From Adiantum capillus-veneris (lineage: Eukaryota > Streptophyta > Polypodiopsida > Polypodiales > Pteridaceae), in contig CM043942.1 in assembly GCA_014529385.2 (NCBI GenBank), positions 37,298,969 to 37,362,968 of the forward strand: DNA of 64,000 bases, in the 5' to 3' direction. The notes beneath the pieces were generated by a model. It did not search any database. It worked only from the letters and a program-made list of their open reading frames with translations, and was not told where the DNA came from. Below, in pieces: positions 58,341 through 64,000 of this stretch. Position numbers and translations under genes: made by a program. Numbering within the stretch: the first letter of the stretch is position 1; the number at the start of each line of letters is the position of its first letter.

Positions 58341-58980
58341 CTAAACAGTTGACCTCAACTGTAGAGTGTGAATATAACTGTGCAAGATGTCTGGATAATC
58401 GTTGAGATCTGACTCAATCCACTTTACATCTAAAGGGGTGTAATTTTTAAACTCGACCAAATACTTTTGATGTAGTCTCCCAGACTTTAGTTGTCGCTCG
58501 GAGTGGTGTATTATCTGTCCTGGTTGAAGGATCTCCTTAGTCTCTTCGACTTCTGGACGATCTTCCTGTATTGCAACCACGTGAGAAAAACCAACATATG
58601 GTCGGAGGAGAGTACATGAAAAGCATATATACCGAGATGAATCTAGGATAAGCCCAGATTCACCTTTAAAGGAAAGCATTATGGATGCGCCAATGAGAAG
58701 TTAAATCCAATCTAAACGTCACTTCATTGACTTTATCTGTAATATTGAAAGGGCCGTAAAATCTATGGGAAAGTTTAACAACTTTCCCTTTTCCAACCCG
58801 CTTTTTCAATCTAGCTTTCTCAAACTTAAGTAGGACATATTGTCCTTTTTCAAGGTTGAGATTTCTTCTATGCTTGTCTGCTTTTCTCTTCTGCTGCTCT
58901 TGAGTGCGAAGAATTGCTTTTACTTGTTGATGGGCGGTATCAATTGTTAGATTTACACCACTCTGCTGCTTCACATAGGT
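58341..58980 (-). pseudogene. TE-I integrase C-terminus and chromodomain
   Basis: The 58974-58666 frame has QVKAILRTQEQQKRKADKHR, QYVLLKFEKARLKKRV, RFYGPFNITDKVNEVTFRLD and WRIHNAF. A 47-bp insertion (58625-58671) then splits the HNAFHVSLLRPYVG motif. The chromodomain follows (PGQIIHHSERQLKSGRLHQK, YLVEFKNYTPLDVKW) with end LQLRSTV, the same end as TE-J. The rest of pol lies beyond TE-J, outside the window. Confidence 0.8.
58625..58671 (-). repeat. 47-bp insertion in TE-I integrase (short repeat, copy 2)
   Basis: Flanked by GCTTTC and GCTTTTC (minus strand), which look like a target-site duplication. The uninterrupted reading of the motif is present in TE-J. The sequence recurs at 57063-57112. 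Confidence 0.7.
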
Positions 58981-59078
58981 CTAGGGCATACTTGTACGTC
59001 TATTATGTCTCCGGGCTGGCCACCCATAGTCTAGGTTGTACTTGGTTCGGCCGCCCGAGTTTGCGGCCGGCCGCCTAT
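58981..59078. other. GC-rich block at the TE-I/TE-J junction
   Basis: It contains CGGCCGCCCGAGTTTGCGGC and GGCCGGCCGCC, far richer in GC than its neighbours. No coding sense is visible, and the expected TE-I integrase is not readable here. Confidence 0.4.
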
Positions 59079-60355
59079 TGTCACAAAACGGGAGCGTACA
59101 CGAGCACTTAGAAATCTGAAAAATAAAATACTTTGCAAATGTGACAGAAGGGAGAAGATCGACACAGTATTGGGGACCAGAAGATGGGCTGGTCCCCCCC
59201 CCCCCCCCGTCAAGAGTATTCTTTATTCAGGGAGAGTTCATATACAAGCACAAGAATCCGAGGAAACCCCTCCGCTCGGTAATCTTAGACCCGAAGGTCG
59301 TTCTTTTCCCATGAAGGACTTAGGCACGAGGCCGTACTTTCCCGTAAGGGACTTACGCGCGAAGCCGTACTTCCCGAGAGGGACTTAGACGCAAAGGTCG
59401 TACTTCTCGTGAGGGAGGATTCGTGCGAAAACAACCACACAAAGCAATAGCTCGCAATGCGTATCAACAAATTATACTTGTAGCTCCTTGCTCGGAAAAC
59501 GACCTCCGTACTCAGTCGTCACACGAACACTTGCTGAATTTCCTTCGCAATGATTGCTCCAAATTCCCAGCGCTAACTCCTCCTGCTGCTCCTGGCGTGT
59601 GTTAAACTGGAACACTAACTGCCCTTTTATAGGCCCTTGCACCCGGCGGGAATAGGAGCCGAAAAGCAAAAGCCTGGCACCCCTAGCGAGAGGAGAGAGA
59701 GAGATCGCTGAATTCAGCCAGCCTTGCGTAGGCTTTTTTTTGTAGAGTTTTAACGTAGGATTTTTAGAGTATTGCTTTTTTTATTATAAGAGGGCTGGTC
59801 ACTTAAAAGTGACCTTTAAGTGACCGGCCACTTTATAAAATAAAGTGTGAACTTGTTTAAACTTTAAAAACTCACTCAGTTAGTGAAAACAATGCTTCAC
59901 GAACACATTCCAGGCGTCCCCGGGTGCAGAACACGAGCACAGATGCAATGCAGACACAGACTCCTCGCGGGAAAGCATCTGTCCTCCCGCGAAAGTTCCT
60001 GCTTTTCGTAAAAAGCTTCTTTGAACCCATCTTTATTCTTGTGCTTGCGTTCTTACACGTATTTTCTTACTCAGTTCGGATTTCCTCCTCAGCCTACGGA
60101 ATGCCCCCTTTCTGATGCACTCGTCACCCATCATGTGACGCATCAGGGGCACTCGTAACCCGGCCCTTTCCACCGAACTTACGGAAACTCCTTCGCGATG
60201 TTTACCGTCACCCATCAAATGACACATCAGAGTTGTCCGTTCTTGATGGCGCTTCCTGTAGCTACAATCTTTTAACAATTCTTAGTGTACACAATAAAAT
60301 ATCCTAGAGAAAGAAATTAATAATTAAAAATTAGAAAATAGTCCAATTAGCAACA
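59079..60355 (-). mobile_element. 3' LTR of TE-J
   Basis: On the plus strand it starts TGTCACAAAACGGGAGCG and ends TTAGCAACA, followed by the polypurine complement TCCCTCTGGCTTCT (60356-60369). It contains a run of about 16 C at 59194-59209, an array at 59285-59420 of about four 30-36-bp units (GGACTTAGGCACGAGGCCGT type), and two copies of GTCACCCATCA near 60121 and 60209. The 5' LTR is outside the window. Confidence 0.75.
59285..59420 (+). repeat. Tandem repeat in TE-J LTR
   Basis: About four imperfect units of 30-36 bp share GGACTTA, CGCGAAG or GCACGAGG, CCGTACTT and CCCG. Similar G/C-rich arrays are common in LTRs. No function is evident. Confidence 0.7.
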
Positions 60356-60367
60356 TCCCTCTGGCTT

Positions 60368-62020
60368 CTAAACAGTTGACCTCAACTGTAGTGCTTGGAC
60401 ATATACCTCCAGTATCTCGGGATAAGCTGCTAATTCCTCCTGCGTCATCCACTGAGCATCTAGATTCGAATAGTTCTTAAACTTAACCAAATACTTCCGT
60501 GTTATTTTTCCGGACTTGAGGGGCCGCTCCTGATGACTTACTATCTGTTCCGGTTGGAATATTTCTTCTGTTTGCTCAACCTCAGGAGGTTCCTCAGCAC
60601 TAGGCTGACTCGGAGGCGGTCCCACATACGGCCGGAGTAAACTGACATGGAAAGCATTATGGATCCTCCAATTAGGCGGTAGCTCTAATCGGAAGGTGAC
60701 ATCATTCACTTGCTCAGTGATCTTAAATGGCCCATAATAACGGGTAGAAAGTTTTACCACCTTCCCCTTATGAGACGCTTGTTTCTTAACTCTTGCCTTC
60801 TCAAACTTGAGTAAGACTAACTGTATGACTGTTAAGTCTAGATTCCTCCTGTGCTTGTCTGCAGCTTTCTTATGCTTTTCTTGAGAGCATAGAATAGCTC
60901 TCCTAACTTGCCCGTAGGCTGTGTCCAAATCCCGGACAAATTCATCTGCTGCAAAGATCTTATCCTTAGTTAAAAGGATCGGTGGAAGCAAAGGTTTACC
61001 ATAGAGAATCTCAAAAGGTGCTTTCCCCGTCGATGAGTGTATGGTATTGTTATACGCATACTCGACAAGAGGCAAATATTTCTCCCAGTCAGATTGTCGG
61101 TCTTACACATAAGATTTTAACATATCCAATACTGTGGAATTGGCTATCTCACTTTGCCCGTCCGTTTGAGGATGGTAGGCAGATGAAAAATTCAACTTCG
61201 TACCAAGATTATCCATCAAGGCACGCCAAAAATTTCCTGTCATGTGAGGATCTCGATCACTCACAATAGACTTAGGCATTCCATGATGCTTAAAGATCTG
61301 TGCCAGAAAGACCCTAGCCATATGATCTGCTTTGATCGTTTTCTTGACTGGTATAAAGTGTGCTTGCTTGCTAAACCTATCCACAATGGTCTAGATCGCG
61401 TCATTTCCAGTATGAGTTCTAGGGAGGTCCATGATGAAGTCCATGGCAATACTTTCCCAAGGTTCATTAGGCACAGGCAATGGTTGTAGCAACCCAGGCG
61501 TCTTATGCCGATCATACTTCACTTTTTGGCAAACCAAGCATTCCCTGACATACTTATCAATGTCTGCTTTAAGGCTAGGCCAAAAGAAATATCTTTCCAT
61601 TGCTAAGGTCGTAGGGAGAATACCCCGATGACCCGCATAAGGCGAAGCGTGTGCTTCATCCATGATCTTCTTTCTTAATGGTTCCGCCACACATATGGCT
61701 TGGTGGTGGTAGAGATAACTGTCCCGAATGGAATAGGGAAACTCATTCTCTCCACGATGTAGCTTCCCCCAAACGGTGGAGAAGTCTGGATCATTCGGAT
61801 ATAAATCCGGTAGTGCTTCTAATTCTTGGTGATACACCGAAGTGATAGCGTTCACCCTTGGCCGCCTAGACAATGCGTCCGCGACCACATTCTTACTTCC
61901 AGCCGTGTGAAGGATCTGGAGGTGAAACATAGACAAAAAGTTTGCCCATCTCATCTGCTTCTCAGATAGTTTCCTTTGCGTAAGAAAATACCGCAAACTC
62001 TGGTGATCAGTATTGATCAC
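60368..62020 (-). pseudogene. TE-J RNase H end, integrase and chromodomain
   Basis: The 62020-61391 frame holds the RNase H end (NTDHQSLRYFLTQRKLSEKQ, DALSRRPRV) and the integrase zinc domain (HASPYAGHRGIL, CLVCQKVKYDR). The core follows: AMDFIMDLPR, TAG for Trp, IVDRFSKQAHFIPVKK, VSDRDPHM and HPQTDGQSE. A stop comes after LKSYV (61103). The 61075-60368 frame continues with PLVEYAYNNTIHSSTGKAPF, RYYGPFKITEQVNDVTFRLE and the chromodomain (YLVKFKNYSNLDAQWM) to LRSTV. Only two stops interrupt it. All three catalytic acids are visible. Confidence 0.9.
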
Positions 62021-62047
62021 AAAATCCGCTCCTAGAAGATAGTGCTT

Positions 62048-63086
62048 CTAGTTGGATAAGGCGTGAATCACAGCCGTGAGTTCCTTTTCGTAGATTGATG
62101 CATGCAACTCTTCATCCTTAAGCCGTCTGCTTTCGTAGGCCACTGCATGGCCTTCTTGGTTTAATACTGCTCCGATGCAATTGCGTGAAGCATCGCAATG
62201 AACCTCAAATGGTTTCCTTAAGTCAGACACTATCAAAATAGGTCCATGGCTTAGCAAGTACTTGAGCCTATCAAAAGCTCCTTGTTGTCTCGATCCCCAT
62301 CTGAAAGGAATCTTCTTCTTTGTCAAATCATGAAGTGGTCCTGCTACATGGGCAAATCCTCGGACAAACCTTCGATAATACGAACATAATCCCAGGCAGC
62401 TACATACATCATGTACCGTAGTGGGAATAGGCCAATCTTCTACCACTCGGATCTTGGCAGGATCCATACTCACTTGATTGTGAGAGACTATATGGCCGAG
62501 ATAGTGTATCTCTGAGAGAAAGAACTCGCTCTTCTTTGCATTCACATGCAACTCATGCTTTCGCAATTCTTGAAACACTAGGTCCAAGTGCTTCCGGTGA
62601 CTTTGAGAAAATGAGTATTCCGTCAAAGAATACTCACGTAAAAGCTCGATACGGGCTGAAAATACGGTCCATCATGCGATTGAATGTCCCACGAGCATTG
62701 GTCAAGCCGAAAGGCATTACCAAAAATTCATATAGTCCAAAGGTTGTGCGGAAAGCAGTCTTATGGACATCCTCATGGGCGATCCGTATCTGATGAGACC
62801 CACTCTTTAAGTCTATGCGACTAAAGACACTTGCACCCTGCAACTTATCAAGTATATCATCAATTCGAGGGATCGGAAAGCGATTCTTGACCGTGATCTT
62901 GTTTAAAGACCTATAGTCTATGCACATTCGAAACGTGCCATCTTTCTTCTGCACCAGTAGAACTGGAGAGCAGTAGGGTGAGGCACTTGGCCGTACTAAC
63001 CCTTTCTCTAGAAGCTCGTTGACTTGCTTCAAAATTTCCTCTTGCTGAGCAAGACTCACCCGATAAGGGGGTCGATTGGGAGGCAA
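62048..63086 (-). pseudogene. TE-J reverse transcriptase
   Basis: The 63086-62634 frame has [58 protein letters not shown] and [16 protein letters not shown]. At 62610-62645 a stop and a frameshift occur, and the catalytic motif reads FFDG instead of Y/FxDD, so the second catalytic Asp is lost. The 62626-62048 frame continues with YLGHIVSHNQVSMDP, CSYYRRFVRGFAHVAGPL and the RNase H start (CDASRNCIGAVLNQEG, YEKELTAVIHAL), ending at TAG for Trp. The enzyme must be inactive. Confidence 0.9.
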
Positions 63087-63116
63087 GCTACCCGGTATGA
63101 GATCTATGCGGTGATC

Positions 63117-63658
63117 TTATTGGCGTACCGGAGGTTGTTCATCAGGGAGTGTTTCTGTGAAACAATCTTTGTACTTTTCAATAAATTGAAAACGCTTAAT
63201 TTCCAGACTAGAGAGTGAATCCCCACTAGTTTTATCCTTCTCACGTGCAAAAATCAAGTAAGCAGAAACACACTTCTTCATTTCTTTCTTAATGGAGATA
63301 TGACTTACAATTGGGAACTGCCAATCTCCTACATCAGCATGAATCTTTATTTTCTTGCCCCCATGATCAAAAGTGAGTGTCTTTTCCACATAATCGGGGA
63401 CAGGTGTCATGTGGAAGTGCCATGGCATACCCAAGATGATATCACATCCCTCGATGGGTGCCATCAGAAATGATTCGCGGTCCTTGTACTCGCCAATCCG
63501 AAGATTGAGCTGTCCTTGCACGGGAGTTGCATTGGTTGTCAACCCCTCGAATGCCGATCCGGATGTAACTGGTGTGCCAAGCTGAGCTGGTGTGAGGCAC
63601 AAATGTTCTGCAGTATCTAGGGAGATGAAGTTATCCGTGGATCCTGGATCATAAAGAA
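63117..63658 (-). pseudogene. TE-J aspartic protease
   Basis: The active site reads LILYDPGSTDNFIS near 63660-63620, in frame with the 63602-63117 frame, which has the second motif IILGMPWHFHMTPVP and a long C-terminal arm. A TAA at 63117 ends it shortly before RT, where the related reading continues. A frameshift near 63660 separates it from gag. Confidence 0.8.
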
Positions 63659-64000
63659 TCAGTACTCGCTGGTGGTTAAAGACCCCCAGCCCTTCAGAAG
63701 CTGACGCTTCCCTTTCTCTGTTTCTGTGTTTCCTTGAACATCTGGGATTGAGTTCGAGCTTGGTGGAGCGGGTTCCTTCCTTGCTTTATCTTGCCTCGTA
63801 GAGGCTTGTTCTTGCCGTTGCTGCTTTAGAGGGCAGTCCGGCTTCATATGTCCTTTCTCTCCACAGTAGAAGCATCTTCCTTCCTCTCTGAAGGTTTGGA
63901 GTTGAGTAGGAGAGAGATACATAGTTCGCTTGCCATTGCCCTCTGGGCTTCTTAGAATGATCATGGTCCCTAGATGGAGGACGTTTTCTTCCTTGGCCCC
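63659..64000 (-). pseudogene. TE-J gag zinc knuckle region (runs off window)
   Basis: The frame carries the CCHC knuckle CFYCGEKGHMKPDC (about 63870-63830) and a Gln/Lys/Pro-rich tail (QQRQEQASTRQDKARKEP). The capsid part lies beyond the right edge. The element is in minus orientation, so its 5' LTR is also outside. Confidence 0.8.

Noticed and set aside
59170-59470. Short frames with repeated RPYFP-like peptides
   Set aside because: They arise from the 30-36-bp tandem repeat in the TE-J LTR, and no start or conserved context supports a gene.

Overview
The window is plant nuclear DNA made almost entirely of LTR retrotransposons, with remnants of cellular genes between them. No bacterial-type genes, rRNA or tRNA genes were found. 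The plant assignment rests on Ty1/copia and Ty3/gypsy polyproteins of plant type (chromodomain integrases, a gypsy element with two RNase H domains, tRNA-Met and tRNA-Asp type primer sites), a PPR motif, a SWIM-type gene remnant and a probable plastid-targeted first exon. Long pure (GA)n/(CT)n tracts are frequent. A large-genome land plant such as a fern is possible, but the sequence does not settle the lineage.

Layout, left to right (TE-A to TE-J are my labels). TE-A (+): the end of a lysine-rich reading frame with seven WIPK-like motifs, and an LTR at 2824-3361. TE-B (-): a decayed gypsy element with LTR at 16220-16586, a tRNA-Asp-like primer site, a leader with four ~280-bp repeats, and a gag split in two by TE-C. 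TE-C (+): a complete chromovirus at 6049-13847 with TTGGT at both flanks. At 17-21 kb there is a second decayed gag (-), a PPR scrap (+) and a (CT)n(CA)n tract. TE-D (-): a copia element from LTR 25229-25499 down to a break inside RT near 21.1 kb, inserted in the RT of TE-E (-), a gypsy element whose leader and LTR reach about 29.5 kb. TE-F (+): a copia remnant with RT deleted, LTR 31778-32110.

From 32.2 to 55.3 kb a plus-strand SWIM/MULE-like pseudogene appears to be interrupted by a ~21-kb block. The block is bounded by two copies of a very long (3.4 kb) LTR of chromovirus TE-H (-). The left copy is itself split by TE-G (-), the youngest and best preserved element (LTRs 34362-35840 and 42074-43554, integrase and PR-RT frames open). 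Between the TE-H gag and its right LTR copy lie three minus-strand reading frames of an unrecognised family, two of them diverged tandem paralogs. These are the least explained sequence in the window.

Right end: a probable host exon with a splice donor (56324-56569), then chromovirus TE-I (-), whose integrase is interrupted at 59079 by the related chromovirus TE-J (-). TE-J runs off the window at its gag. Nearly every element is broken by stops, frameshifts or internal deletions. The nesting gives relative ages: TE-B before TE-C, TE-E before TE-D, TE-H before TE-G, TE-I before TE-J.
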